Assembly (NCBI GenBank): GCA_965200645.1
Contig: CBDAUN010000002.1
Coordinates: 186,001 to 250,000, forward strand
Length of the DNA stretch: 64,000 bases
From: CBDAUN01 sp965200645
Lineage (GTDB): Bacteria > Pseudomonadota > Gammaproteobacteria > Arenicellales > JAJDZL01
Direction: 5' to 3'
A program made the translations under genes and the position numbers. Below, one piece after another: positions 8,967 through 17,959 of the stretch (positions are counted from its first letter, which is position 1; every line of letters begins with the position of its first letter). The notes beneath the pieces are model-generated. The model ran no database searches. It saw only the letters and a program-made list of their open reading frames with translations, and was not told the DNA's origin.

Positions 8967-10256
8967 ATGAATGTCACCACAGAAACACTTGGCTGTAAGG
9001 TCAATCTTTACGAGTCCGAACACATTGCTCACAGAATTCGATCTATGGGGTTGGATCGTGACGTTTGTGTTATCAATACGTGCACCGTAACACGAGAGGC
9101 AGACAGGCAATCCAGACAGGCTATTCGTCGCGCTATTCGCGACCAGCACAATTCACTAATCGTAGTTACAGGTTGTTATGCAGAAATGCAGCCTGAGGTT
9201 TGTGCGGAAATTCCAGGAGTTGATCTAGTAGTACCGGGGTCACGAAAGTTGGAGATTCCCGACCTACTCATGGAGCAAGACTTTACCGAACCCAACCAAG
9301 TTGTAGCACCAGCAGACAGTCATGTACTTCCGCAAGAACTCCCCGTAGGCTTTGAATCCAGAACCAGAGCGTTCGTTCAAGTTCAGCAAGGATGTGATAA
9401 CGCCTGCACATTCTGCATTATTCATAAAGCTCGTGGTCGTAGCCAGTCCATACTGCCAACGACGATCAATCGACAGGTTGAATCGTTCGCACGACAGGGA
9501 TTTTCGGAAGTTGTTTTTTGCGGAATCGACTTGGGTGCATATGGGATGGACTTTAATGGCGAAGGCGACTCACAAATCAATCTTTCCGTGTTGGTTGGTC
9601 AACTTGCGCAACGTCACCCAGAATTACGTATTCGTTTAAGTTCCATAGATCCTGCACACATTGACGATGCATTGATTGAAACCATTGGCGAATATGCAAA
9701 TATTTGTCCGCAGATTCACCTTTCCTTGCAAAGTGCATCTCCAATGATCTTAAAGCGCATGAAGCGACGCTACTCTTCAGACGACGTCTATCAAGTTGTT
9801 GAACAGCTTCGAAGTGCCCTCCCCGACCTGGTTTTATCTGCTGATGTAATGGCAGGGTTTCCAACGGAATCAGAATCAGATTTTGCACAAACGCTAAACG
9901 CAATTCGCAATCTAGAAATAGCCTATCCCCATGTGTTTCCATATTCCGAGCGTGACGGTACGCCGGCAGCTCGAATTCCGAAACAGGTGCCTGTACCAAT
10001 TCGAAAGGCGCGTGCAGCAAGATTGAGAGAAGTCGGTCATGAAGTTAGATCCACAGTTTGCAGTCGCTATATTGGAAGGCAAGTTGTAACTTTGGCTGAA
10101 GGCGCATATACCCCAAAGTCCAATCTCGTCCGAACTCGTATGGCGAACTATTTGCCAGTTTATGTTGCAGGCGAACAACTAGATGATAGTGGTTGGACGA
10201 ACATTCAAATTACTGGGCTTTTTGGTGATGGATTATCGGGTGAAAATGTAGCGTAA
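8967..10256 (+). CDS. mtaB: MtaB-type tRNA (t6A37) methylthiotransferase
   Basis: Radical-SAM methylthiotransferase of the MiaB/RimO/MtaB family, 429 residues. The N-terminal cluster-binding domain has GCKVN, NTCTVTREAD and VTGCYAE, each giving one cysteine of the auxiliary cluster; the radical SAM motif is GCDNACTFCII (C-x3-C-x2-C). NTCTVT (not NTCAVV as in MiaB) and the short TRAM-like tail point to MtaB, which converts t6A37 to ms2t6A37 in tRNAs reading ANN codons. It follows iscA with a 102-bp gap, sensible because it needs two Fe-S clusters. Confidence 0.88.
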   Translation: MNVTTETLGCKVNLYESEHIAHRIRSMGLDRDVCVINTCTVTREADRQSRQAIRRAIRDQHNSLIVVTGCYAEMQPEVCAEIPGVDLVVPGSRKLEIPDLLMEQDFTEPNQVVAPADSHVLPQELPVGFESRTRAFVQVQQGCDNACTFCIIHKARGRSQSILPTTINRQVESFARQGFSEVVFCGIDLGAYGMDFNGEGDSQINLSVLVGQLAQRHPELRIRLSSIDPAHIDDALIETIGEYANICPQIHLSLQSASPMILKRMKRRYSSDDVYQVVEQLRSALPDLVLSADVMAGFPTESESDFAQTLNAIRNLEIAYPHVFPYSERDGTPAARIPKQVPVPIRKARAARLREVGHEVRSTVCSRYIGRQVVTLAEGAYTPKSNLVRTRMANYLPVYVAGEQLDDSGWTNIQITGLFGDGLSGENVA

Positions 10257-10405
10257 CTAGCAAAAATTAACTCCATTGAATCTACTTCATTTCCTACGTA
10301 CTCGTACAATAGTAGTTTCAGTTCGAATTTCCCATTCCAAACTAGGATATTCGATGACCTCACTTTTCAATAAACTCAAAAATCAAATCATCAAGGAATT
10401 GCAAT

Positions 10406-10834
10406 ATGGCTCTTGAACGAACATTATCAATCATCAAACCGGATGCAGTTGACAGAAATCTGATTGGTGACATAAATCGCAGATTTGAAGATGGCGGTTT
10501 GTCCATTGTCGCCTGCCGCATGCTGCACCTTTCTCAGGAGCAGGCTGAACAATTTTACGCAGTGCACCGGGAGCGACCCTTTTATCACGATCTAGTTAAA
10601 TACATGCGCAGTGGACCGGTTGTGGTTCAAGTGCTCGAAGGTGAAAATGCAATTACCAGAAATCGAGAAATTATGGGGGCAACTAATCCAGCGGATGCAG
10701 CAGCCGGAACCATACGTGCCGATTTTGCGCTAAATGTAGAAAAAAACAGCGTACATGGTTCTGACGCACCGGAAACCGCAAAGACTGAAATCGCATTTTT
10801 CTTTTCTGCTGATCAAATTCACAGCAGAAATTGA
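10406..10834 (+). CDS. ndk: nucleoside diphosphate kinase
   Basis: Keeps NTP pools balanced by moving the terminal phosphate between nucleotides. 142 residues, typical for proteobacterial Ndk. The phospho-histidine is H117 in NSVHGSDA, the same number as in E. coli; the N-terminal ERTLSIIKPDAV and the GAT-P segment are also present. It begins the ndk-rlmN-hisS-yfgM-bamB-der run. rlmN starts 25 bp after it. Confidence 0.98.
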   Translation: MALERTLSIIKPDAVDRNLIGDINRRFEDGGLSIVACRMLHLSQEQAEQFYAVHRERPFYHDLVKYMRSGPVVVQVLEGENAITRNREIMGATNPADAAAGTIRADFALNVEKNSVHGSDAPETAKTEIAFFFSADQIHSRN

Positions 10835-10859
10835 GTAACTATTTCTTAATTCCTGTGGA

Positions 10860-11984
10860 GTGAACTTGAAGACAAATCTTTTCAGTCTTGATCGAGAAGG
10901 GTTGTCTGATTACTTCAGCAGTGTCGGTGAGCCGACATATCGCACCGATCAAATAATGAAATGGATTCATCAGCGTGGAGTGACGCAATTTGATGTCATG
11001 ACGGACATCAGTAAAAAACTGCGAAGCCATCTGAATGAGAATGCCAACTGTGATACACCTGAAGTTGTCAATGATGTCAAGTCCTTTGACGGAACCAGAA
11101 AGTGGCTGTTCCAGTTGAAGGATGGAAATTGTGTTGAAACAGTATTCATTCCTGAAGATGCTCGGGGAACTCTGTGCGTTTCATCCCAGGTAGGTTGCTC
11201 GCTCACCTGTTCGTTTTGTGCTACGGGACATCACGGTTTCAACAGAAACCTCACCACCGATGAAATTATCTCTCAAGTCTGGTTGGCCAGGCAGTTGTTG
11301 GGGGAAGGCGACAGCCCCAATCAGCAGGTGACCAATGTGGTACTGATGGGTATGGGGGAACCACTGATGAATTACGATCAGGTCGTACCCGCAGTAAAGT
11401 TGATGCTGGACGATTGTAGTTATGGATTGTCTAAACGAAGAGTGACTCTAAGCACTGCAGGGGTAGTTCCGGCGATCAATCGACTGAGGCAGGACTGTCC
11501 AGTAAGTCTTGCAGTTTCACTCCATGCACCGAATGATGAGTTGCGGAACAAATTGGTGCCACTTAACAAGAAGTATTCGATTGACATGCTACTGGAAGCA
11601 TGCCGAGAGTATGTTCGCGACAATCACCGTTCGCGGGTGACTTTTGAATATGTCATGATTGCCAATGTCAACGACACAATACGGCATGCGCGTCAGTTGG
11701 CCAAACGACTCAGTGATGTTCCCGCAAAGGTCAACTTAATTCCGTACAACTCAGTACCTGGTCTCGACTACAGCCGCAGTTCACAAAACGTAATCGACCG
11801 TTTTCGTGATGTATTGCTGAGTAAAGGAATAATGACGATTACTCGTAAAACTCGTGGAGATGACGTCGATGCAGCGTGCGGACAGTTGGCTGGAAAGTTC
11901 AAGGACAAAACCAAAAGGTCCATACGATTCAATGCTATGTTGGCAAACAAGGCTGAATCTTCGACCGGTGCAGCGTTGGGTTAG
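10860..11984 (+). CDS. rlmN: 23S rRNA/tRNA adenine-C2 methyltransferase RlmN
   Basis: Dual-specificity radical-SAM enzyme that makes m2A2503 in 23S rRNA and m2A37 in some tRNAs. 374 residues. Radical SAM cysteines C113, C117 and C120 (GCSLTCSFC); the two mechanistic cysteines are C106 (TLCVSSQ) and C340 (DDVDAACGQLAG). It starts with GTG; the N-terminus is shorter than in E. coli but aligned. The stop is only 5 bp before hisS. In E. coli relatives rodZ and ispG lie between these two genes; they are absent here. Confidence 0.97.
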   Translation: MNLKTNLFSLDREGLSDYFSSVGEPTYRTDQIMKWIHQRGVTQFDVMTDISKKLRSHLNENANCDTPEVVNDVKSFDGTRKWLFQLKDGNCVETVFIPEDARGTLCVSSQVGCSLTCSFCATGHHGFNRNLTTDEIISQVWLARQLLGEGDSPNQQVTNVVLMGMGEPLMNYDQVVPAVKLMLDDCSYGLSKRRVTLSTAGVVPAINRLRQDCPVSLAVSLHAPNDELRNKLVPLNKKYSIDMLLEACREYVRDNHRSRVTFEYVMIANVNDTIRHARQLAKRLSDVPAKVNLIPYNSVPGLDYSRSSQNVIDRFRDVLLSKGIMTITRKTRGDDVDAACGQLAGKFKDKTKRSIRFNAMLANKAESSTGAALG

Positions 11985-11989
11985 ATTTC

Positions 11990-13246
11990 ATGAAGATCCA
12001 GTCAGTACGAGGCATGCCTGATTTGCTGCCTGACACCGTTGAATTTTGGCAGGACGTTGAAGCTTCAATTCGAAAGGTTGCGGCACTCTATGGCTATCGA
12101 GAAATTCGAATTCCACTTATTGAGCGCACAGAGTTGTTTAAGCGTTCTATTGGGGAAGCTACGGATATTGTCGAAAAGGAGATGTATACCTTCGCTGACA
12201 ACAATGGTGAATACATGACCCTTAGACCGGAAGCGACAGCAAGTTGCGTTCGGGCCGGAATTCAGCATGGCATATTTCATAACACTAAATCACGACTTTG
12301 GTATATGGGACCAATGTTTCGCTACGAGCGACCGCAAAAGGGTAGATATCGCCAATTCCATCAATTTGGGATTGAAGCCTTCGGTTGGAAAGGACCGGAC
12401 ATCGATGCAGAAGTCATACTTGTGGGGAAGGCACTGTGGGAGCTTATCGGTATCCAAAGTGATGTGGAATTGCAGATCAACTCACTTGGAACACCCGAAT
12501 CCAGAGCTAGGTATCGATCTAAATTGGTTGAGTATTTTCAGCATCATTTCGATGACCTTGATGCCGATAGTCAGCGAAGACTGACATTGAACCCTTTAAG
12601 AATTCTCGACAGCAAAAACCCCGAGATGCAGGGTCTAATTTCACAAGCACCGACAATCATTGAATATCTAGACGACGAATCAACCCAGCACTTCTCAAAA
12701 CTTCAGTCAACACTGACTGATCTTGGCATCAATTTCAAAATTAATTCAAGACTGGTTCGAGGATTGGACTATTACAACGGAACTGTGTTTGAGTGGATCG
12801 CTGGCCAAGGCCTCGGGGCACAAAATGCGATCTGTGCCGGCGGGCGCTATGATGGTCTCGTCCAACAGTTGGGTGGTGGTGCAGTGCCCGGTGCAGGATT
12901 TGCCTGCGGAATTGAAAGACTGGTTGAACTTCGACAGCAAACTCGGGGGAACCGAAGTCAGGGAAGTGATGTCTATTTCGCTATGCTTGGTTTTGATGCG
13001 GAAAGAGCCGGAATTGTTCTCGCTGAAACACTTCGTAATGCTGGAATTAGTGTGATATTGAACTGTGGCGGTGGCAAACTCGCCAGTCAACTGAAGCAGG
13101 CAGATCGTCTGAAATCGAGTTTAGCAATTATAATTGGCGACTTGGAACTCAGTAGGCAGTCCGCTGTACTGAAAAACTTGGAAACCAAGAAGCAGACTCA
13201 AGTTTCTTTCGACAACATCATAGATGCAGTCTCCAAAGAGTTGTGA
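11990..13246 (+). CDS. hisS: histidyl-tRNA synthetase
   Basis: Class II aminoacyl-tRNA synthetase, 418 residues. Motif 1 begins after RGMPDLLP; motif 2 is MFRYERPQKGRYRQFHQFG near residues 108-126; the histidine loop LVRGLDYYNGTVFEW is near 255-269; motif 3 is GAGFACGIERL near 300. The C-terminal anticodon-binding domain is complete. Tightly spaced behind rlmN, probably cotranscribed with rlmN and with yfgM after a 49-bp gap. Confidence 0.98.
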   Translation: MKIQSVRGMPDLLPDTVEFWQDVEASIRKVAALYGYREIRIPLIERTELFKRSIGEATDIVEKEMYTFADNNGEYMTLRPEATASCVRAGIQHGIFHNTKSRLWYMGPMFRYERPQKGRYRQFHQFGIEAFGWKGPDIDAEVILVGKALWELIGIQSDVELQINSLGTPESRARYRSKLVEYFQHHFDDLDADSQRRLTLNPLRILDSKNPEMQGLISQAPTIIEYLDDESTQHFSKLQSTLTDLGINFKINSRLVRGLDYYNGTVFEWIAGQGLGAQNAICAGGRYDGLVQQLGGGAVPGAGFACGIERLVELRQQTRGNRSQGSDVYFAMLGFDAERAGIVLAETLRNAGISVILNCGGGKLASQLKQADRLKSSLAIIIGDLELSRQSAVLKNLETKKQTQVSFDNIIDAVSKEL

Positions 13247-13298
13247 TTTCAATCAGCAATAAACAAGATGATTTGTTCATTATTGATGGTGGTAAGTG

Positions 13299-13937
13299 AT
13301 GAATCCAGATGATGAACGGTTAGAGCAGATAAAGGAGTGGTGGAAGGAATACCGCTGGACAATAATCGGCGGTGTTAGCCTCGGCATTGCTTCTCTTTTA
13401 GGGTTCAATTTTTGGACTAAGTATCAAGTTACCCAAGCGGAAGCAGCATCCTATCTCTACGAGCAAGTCACGATTCAAGTGGCTGCTGAGAACTTTATTG
13501 AAGCTGATCAGTTCGCACAACAACTCTTGGATGAGTATCCAAAATCCGGATATGCGGGACAGACAGCTTTATTGCGCGCACGGGTTCAACACGAACTGGG
13601 AGATACGGATAAGAGTCGCGAATTGTTGCACTGGGCCATTGATAACGCAAAAGAAGATTCCAGTGTGCATGCTGCGAGAATTAGGCTGGCCAGGTTATTG
13701 ATTGCAGATTCAGCGTATGACGATGCTTTGAAGGTACTAGATGTAAGCGACCCCAGTGGTTTTGCGTCTCACTACCATGAATTACGTGGAGACGCACATC
13801 GTGGGCTTAATCAACTTTCCAAAGCGCGTGAAGAATACGAGCATAGCCTTGAAAATCTACCACCAAGTTCAAATTATCGAACAATTCTGACATTGAAATT
13901 AAACGATTCGAAATTGCAGAATGCACAAGATACCTAA
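13299..13937 (+). CDS. yfgM: YfgM-like inner-membrane tetratricopeptide protein
   Basis: Membrane-anchored ancillary protein of the SecYEG-periplasmic chaperone network in E. coli. Residues about 22-40 form the single transmembrane helix (TIIGGVSLGIASLLGFNFW), preceded by the short acidic DDERLEQIKEWWKEYRW region characteristic of the family; the rest is helical repeat. GTG one codon upstream of the chosen ATG is the alternative start. The gene overlaps bamB by 17 bp, the same pairing as in E. coli. Confidence 0.88.
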   Translation: MNPDDERLEQIKEWWKEYRWTIIGGVSLGIASLLGFNFWTKYQVTQAEAASYLYEQVTIQVAAENFIEADQFAQQLLDEYPKSGYAGQTALLRARVQHELGDTDKSRELLHWAIDNAKEDSSVHAARIRLARLLIADSAYDDALKVLDVSDPSGFASHYHELRGDAHRGLNQLSKAREEYEHSLENLPPSSNYRTILTLKLNDSKLQNAQDT

Positions 13938-15072
13938 AGTTTCTACACTTCTAATCGCCTGCTTGTTGATTGTTTCATGTGGCGGTCAAAAAGTTGTATT
14001 ACCGGACCCGACGCCGTTGGAAAAGATTAATGAACGGTTAGGTTTTTCACTTAAGTGGGACAGTAGAGCAGCGGGTGATACGGAAAATAACCTGAGCACC
14101 CTGCACCCTGTTTTTCTCGGTTCGAGGATTTATGTCGCTTCTGTTAGCGGAAGCATTACAGCAATTGAAGCTACAAATGGAAATGTGGTTTGGCAGGTGG
14201 ATTCGCAAGAGGAGATCGCAGCAGGTTTAGGCGGGGATGGTCAAAGAATTGTAGTTGTTACCAAGTCAGGAAACGTAGTGGCGCGGTCGGCAACAGATGG
14301 GGCTGTGCTATGGCAACATCCTGCCGGACGAGTGATTCTAGGCACTCCTTTGATCTACCAAAACGGCGTCTACTTGCGAAGTATTGACGGAACGATGATT
14401 GGGTTGGACGCTGCTACGGGTGAAGAGATTTGGGAATCAGAATTCACCCAACCGAATTTCACCATTCACGATGCTGAATCTATTACATCCTGGAATGACA
14501 GCGTAATTGTTGGAACTGCTGCCGGTTTAGTCGTAGGATTCGATTGGGAATTCGGCATCACCAACTGGCAAATCGAAGTAAAAAGAGGTGCAGTTGGCGG
14601 TGCGTTACAACTGGATAGTGTTAACACATTTCCATTAGTTGCAGGTAACGTGCTCTATATCGCTGCTATACCCGATCATCTTCGTGCTTATAACCTTCAA
14701 GGAAGAAGTCAACTGTGGACTAAATCCAAAAAGATTGGAAACCGGTTGGCGGCAGACTCTTCACAAGTGTACGGAGTCGGAGACAACGATGAGGTATTTG
14801 CTCTAGACCGACTGGATGGCAGTGAATTGTGGAGCCTGACTGCAATGAGGTATCGTGGTATAGCCGACATTGTTCCAATGGGCGGCTATCTGATCGTAGC
14901 AGACCGGCAGAATGTGTTACACGCAGTCGAAGTTATCACTGGCAAAATTTTGGGTCGCATCAAGTTAAGAGGCACTGTAGCTGGAGGCGGGCTTGATGTG
15001 AGGGACGGAGTACTTTATGTCAGTTTCCGCAACGGTAATTTGCATGCGTACAGTTTGGGAACTATTCAGTAG
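13921..15072 (+). CDS. bamB: outer-membrane assembly lipoprotein BamB
   Basis: Beta-propeller subunit of the BAM complex that inserts outer-membrane proteins. A lipoprotein signal ends at C20 (lipobox LIVSC) and the +2 residue is Gly, so no inner-membrane retention signal. About seven PQQ-like repeats follow, each with a variant of AxxxxDG...W, for example ALDRLDGSELWSLT. 383 residues, family length. It overlaps the 3' end of yfgM and is followed after 111 bp by der. Confidence 0.95.
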   Translation: MHKIPKVSTLLIACLLIVSCGGQKVVLPDPTPLEKINERLGFSLKWDSRAAGDTENNLSTLHPVFLGSRIYVASVSGSITAIEATNGNVVWQVDSQEEIAAGLGGDGQRIVVVTKSGNVVARSATDGAVLWQHPAGRVILGTPLIYQNGVYLRSIDGTMIGLDAATGEEIWESEFTQPNFTIHDAESITSWNDSVIVGTAAGLVVGFDWEFGITNWQIEVKRGAVGGALQLDSVNTFPLVAGNVLYIAAIPDHLRAYNLQGRSQLWTKSKKIGNRLAADSSQVYGVGDNDEVFALDRLDGSELWSLTAMRYRGIADIVPMGGYLIVADRQNVLHAVEVITGKILGRIKLRGTVAGGGLDVRDGVLYVSFRNGNLHAYSLGTIQ

Positions 15073-15183
15073 GTAGTTCACTCATTCACCGTATTCGGGT
15101 TTCTTAACTCGATACATTGTCGATGATGCACATCTACTCTAGCGTCGAATTTGTGCAAAGTAATATTGAATTGAACACCTCTC

Positions 15184-16503
15184 ATGCTGCCAGTTATATC
15201 CATTCTGGGTCGCCCCAATGTCGGCAAGTCGACGCTGTTCAACCGTCTTACAAAATCTCGCACTGCCCTGGTAGATGACTCCCCCGGTGTGACCCGAGAT
15301 CGACTCTATGGGCTTACCACAGTCATTGGCCGAAACGTATTGGTTGTAGATACTGGTGGAATTGGCGAAGACGTCGATGGCATGGCGAGTCTAGTTAAGG
15401 AGCAGGTTGAGAACGTTCTCGATGAATCCAATCACGTAGTTTTTTTGGTTGATGCCATAGACGGACTAACGGTTGCCGATCAGGACATCGCAGACTTATT
15501 GCGAAAGTCAAATTTACCTGTCACTGTTGCGGTCAACAAGTCGGAGGGACTGGATGATGGGATCGCAGCTGCTGAGTTTCAGTCTCTGAGGTTCAAGGAT
15601 CTTCAAACAATTTCAGCCCGCCGAGGTAATGGAGTGGCAGCAATGTTTGAATACATTGTTGAAACCTTGCCAACGGAAACCGACCCGCTTTGGGAAGATC
15701 CTGGGCCCAAGGTAGCGGTGCTCGGTAGACCCAATGTAGGAAAGTCCACACTCATTAACACCATTGCCAATGATGAGCGACTTATCGTGAGTGCTGTACC
15801 GGGAACCACGCGAGACAGCATCATGGTTCCATTAGCTCATGGTAAGGAACGCTTTCGGTTTATTGATACCGCAGGTGTTCGGCGCAGGACAAAAGTTACT
15901 GAGTCACTTGAAGTGTTCTCGGTCATCAAATCCTTACGATCAATCGAATCTGCTCATGTTGCAATTCTTGTGCTAGATGCGTCTGAGGGCCCTACGGACC
16001 AGGATGCAACTTTAGCTGGACTCATTCTACGTGCAGGCAGACCATTACTTGTCGTAGTGAACAAGCAGGATTTAGTGACTTCTCAAAGGCAAAGCAGTCA
16101 ATTGAGTCGTTCACTGGACCGAAAGTTATCTTTTGTGCGGGGCGAAAGGATTAATATATCGGGACTCAAAAGAACTGGAATTAGCAAGTTGGTCAAGTCT
16201 GTTGCTGCAGCATATCGTTCAACCATGATTGAGATGTCGACAGGGAAGTTGAATGAAGTGCTGAAAAGTGCACTGTTGCAGCATCCGCCACCAAGAGCGA
16301 GAAATCGACCAGTAAAACTTAAGTATGCCCACCAAGGAGGACGAAATCCACCGGTTGTAGTGATTCACGGAAACAATGTTAGTTCAGTTCCAAAGCACTA
16401 CAAACGTTATCTTGCGGGATATTTTGAGTCCGCGTTTGACCTGTCACACGTGACGGTGAAGGTGGAGTTTAGAGCTGGGAGCAATCCTTACGCAAAGTCC
16501 TAG
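15184..16503 (+). CDS. der: ribosome biogenesis GTPase Der (EngA)
   Basis: Essential double GTPase acting in 50S subunit maturation. 439 residues with two tandem G domains: GRPNVGKST at residues 9-17 and again near 179-187, each with its DTGG/DTAG and NKxE/NKQD motifs, then a KH-like C-terminal domain ending in RAGSNPY. All elements are intact. It is convergent with xseA, with 16 bp between the two stops. Confidence 0.98.
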   Translation: MLPVISILGRPNVGKSTLFNRLTKSRTALVDDSPGVTRDRLYGLTTVIGRNVLVVDTGGIGEDVDGMASLVKEQVENVLDESNHVVFLVDAIDGLTVADQDIADLLRKSNLPVTVAVNKSEGLDDGIAAAEFQSLRFKDLQTISARRGNGVAAMFEYIVETLPTETDPLWEDPGPKVAVLGRPNVGKSTLINTIANDERLIVSAVPGTTRDSIMVPLAHGKERFRFIDTAGVRRRTKVTESLEVFSVIKSLRSIESAHVAILVLDASEGPTDQDATLAGLILRAGRPLLVVVNKQDLVTSQRQSSQLSRSLDRKLSFVRGERINISGLKRTGISKLVKSVAAAYRSTMIEMSTGKLNEVLKSALLQHPPPRARNRPVKLKYAHQGGRNPPVVVIHGNNVSSVPKHYKRYLAGYFESAFDLSHVTVKVEFRAGSNPYAKS

Positions 16504-16519
16504 ATAAGTTGCGTCATAA

Positions 16520-17851
16520 TTATTCGGTCTGTTCTACTTCGACGTGCAGAGTTCCAGCATGGAGTTGCGCCGTTAATTTTTGACCTATAGCGACTGAGCT
16601 GGAATCTCTTACGACACTGTTGTTTTCCTTTGTTCTCACGATGGCGTAGCCTCTCTTTAAAGTGGTGCTAGGGTTGACAGTTTCAATTCTTGATTGCAGT
16701 GAGGCAACGCGTGATTGCAGTTCCTTCAATTGATGATCGAAGCATCGTGAAATATCGGATTGATAATTATCAATCCTTGACTTTGATCTTTCAATTTCTG
16801 TGCTGGGCGTCGATCGGGCGAGTAGATTATCTAGCATACTGCAGGATGCACGATAGACTTGCAGTTGCTTATTGATCAAAAGCGGAAGATGCTTTTCTGC
16901 ATGCTTGAACTTATCTTGTAGGAGTTTGATTTGTTCTTTTGGGTGCTTTAAGCCTCTTTCAACGTAGTCAACTCTTTGGCTGAGATTGAGTAGTCTGTTC
17001 TGGATTAATTTTTTCAACTGCCTGTCACTATCGTGAAATTCCGTTAAGATTTGCGCCATAGAGGGTGTAGTTAACTTTTCTGCTGCAGCGGTAGGTGTGG
17101 AGGCTCGGTAGTCACTAACCATATCGGCTATGGTCATATCAGGTTCGTGACCAATTCCCGTCACAATGGGGATGCGACAATTAAACGTTGCTTCAGCAAC
17201 AGAAACTTCGTTGAATGCCCACAGATCTTCGAGGGAGCCTCCACCACGACCTAGAATGATCGCTTGCACTTCTCTTCGTTGATCTGCCAGTCGAATCGTG
17301 TCAGCGATCATCTTTGCTGCAAAGTCGCCTTGAACCAAGGTTGGATAAATGATTAACTTTGTCGTAGGAAGCCTTCTTCTGAACGTCCTAATTATGTCTT
17401 GAACTGCTGCACCGGTATTTGAAGTAATTACGCCTACACACCGCGGATTAATCGGAATTGGTTTTTTATTTTCTGGTTCAAAGTATCCCCGTCGTTTTAA
17501 GTCTTCCTTTACCTTCTCAAATTGTCTCCACAAATCCCCTTCGCCAGCTAACTCCACATTGTGCACAATTAGTTGATAGGATCCTCGTTGTGCATAGATC
17601 GCCAAATTACCTGTAGCGATAATTTTCTCGCCATTTTGCTTCGGAGTTTTTGAGCCGCGTTGATATCCTCTAAAGAATGCACATCGGATTTGTGAAAATT
17701 GGTCCATAAGACCGAAGTAAATGTGTCCGGAACCAGGAGTACTTAAACCTGATACTTCACCTTCTATAGAAACTACACCGAAACGTTCCTCAAGGCTATG
17801 ACCAGCTGCTTGGTTTATTTCAGTAACTGTATAGACTTTTCTGGTACTCAT
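16520..17851 (-). CDS. xseA: exodeoxyribonuclease VII large subunit
   Basis: Single-strand exonuclease subunit used in repair. 443 residues. OB-fold domain at the N-terminus (VEGEVSGLSTPGSGHIYF), then the catalytic domain with GVITSNTGAAVQDI, ILGRGGGSLEDLWAFNE and TGIGHEPDMTIADMVSD, followed by a coiled-coil region and the end domain GYAIVR. Divergent from guaB across 108 bp. The small subunit gene xseB is not in this window. Confidence 0.97.
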   Translation of the reverse strand: MSTRKVYTVTEINQAAGHSLEERFGVVSIEGEVSGLSTPGSGHIYFGLMDQFSQIRCAFFRGYQRGSKTPKQNGEKIIATGNLAIYAQRGSYQLIVHNVELAGEGDLWRQFEKVKEDLKRRGYFEPENKKPIPINPRCVGVITSNTGAAVQDIIRTFRRRLPTTKLIIYPTLVQGDFAAKMIADTIRLADQRREVQAIILGRGGGSLEDLWAFNEVSVAEATFNCRIPIVTGIGHEPDMTIADMVSDYRASTPTAAAEKLTTPSMAQILTEFHDSDRQLKKLIQNRLLNLSQRVDYVERGLKHPKEQIKLLQDKFKHAEKHLPLLINKQLQVYRASCSMLDNLLARSTPSTEIERSKSRIDNYQSDISRCFDHQLKELQSRVASLQSRIETVNPSTTLKRGYAIVRTKENNSVVRDSSSVAIGQKLTAQLHAGTLHVEVEQTE

Positions 17852-17926
17852 CAGCTAAGACAAATGTTTGTGAAAATTACCTGTGAATTTTGTTTCATAC
17901 TACACGAATATTTGGTGCGTTTTTCA

Positions 17927-17953
17927 TTGTTGATTTTAAAATTTTTCTATAAT
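17927..17953 (+). promoter_or_regulatory. guaB promoter, possibly giving a leaderless mRNA
   Basis: A perfect TATAAT (17948-17953) lies only 6 bp before the guaB ATG, so transcription would begin at or next to the start codon. The best upstream partner is TTGTTG (17927-17932) with a short 15-bp spacer. No Shine-Dalgarno sequence precedes the ATG. The -10 match is seen; leaderless initiation is inference. Confidence 0.45.
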
Positions 17954-17959
17954 TAGATA

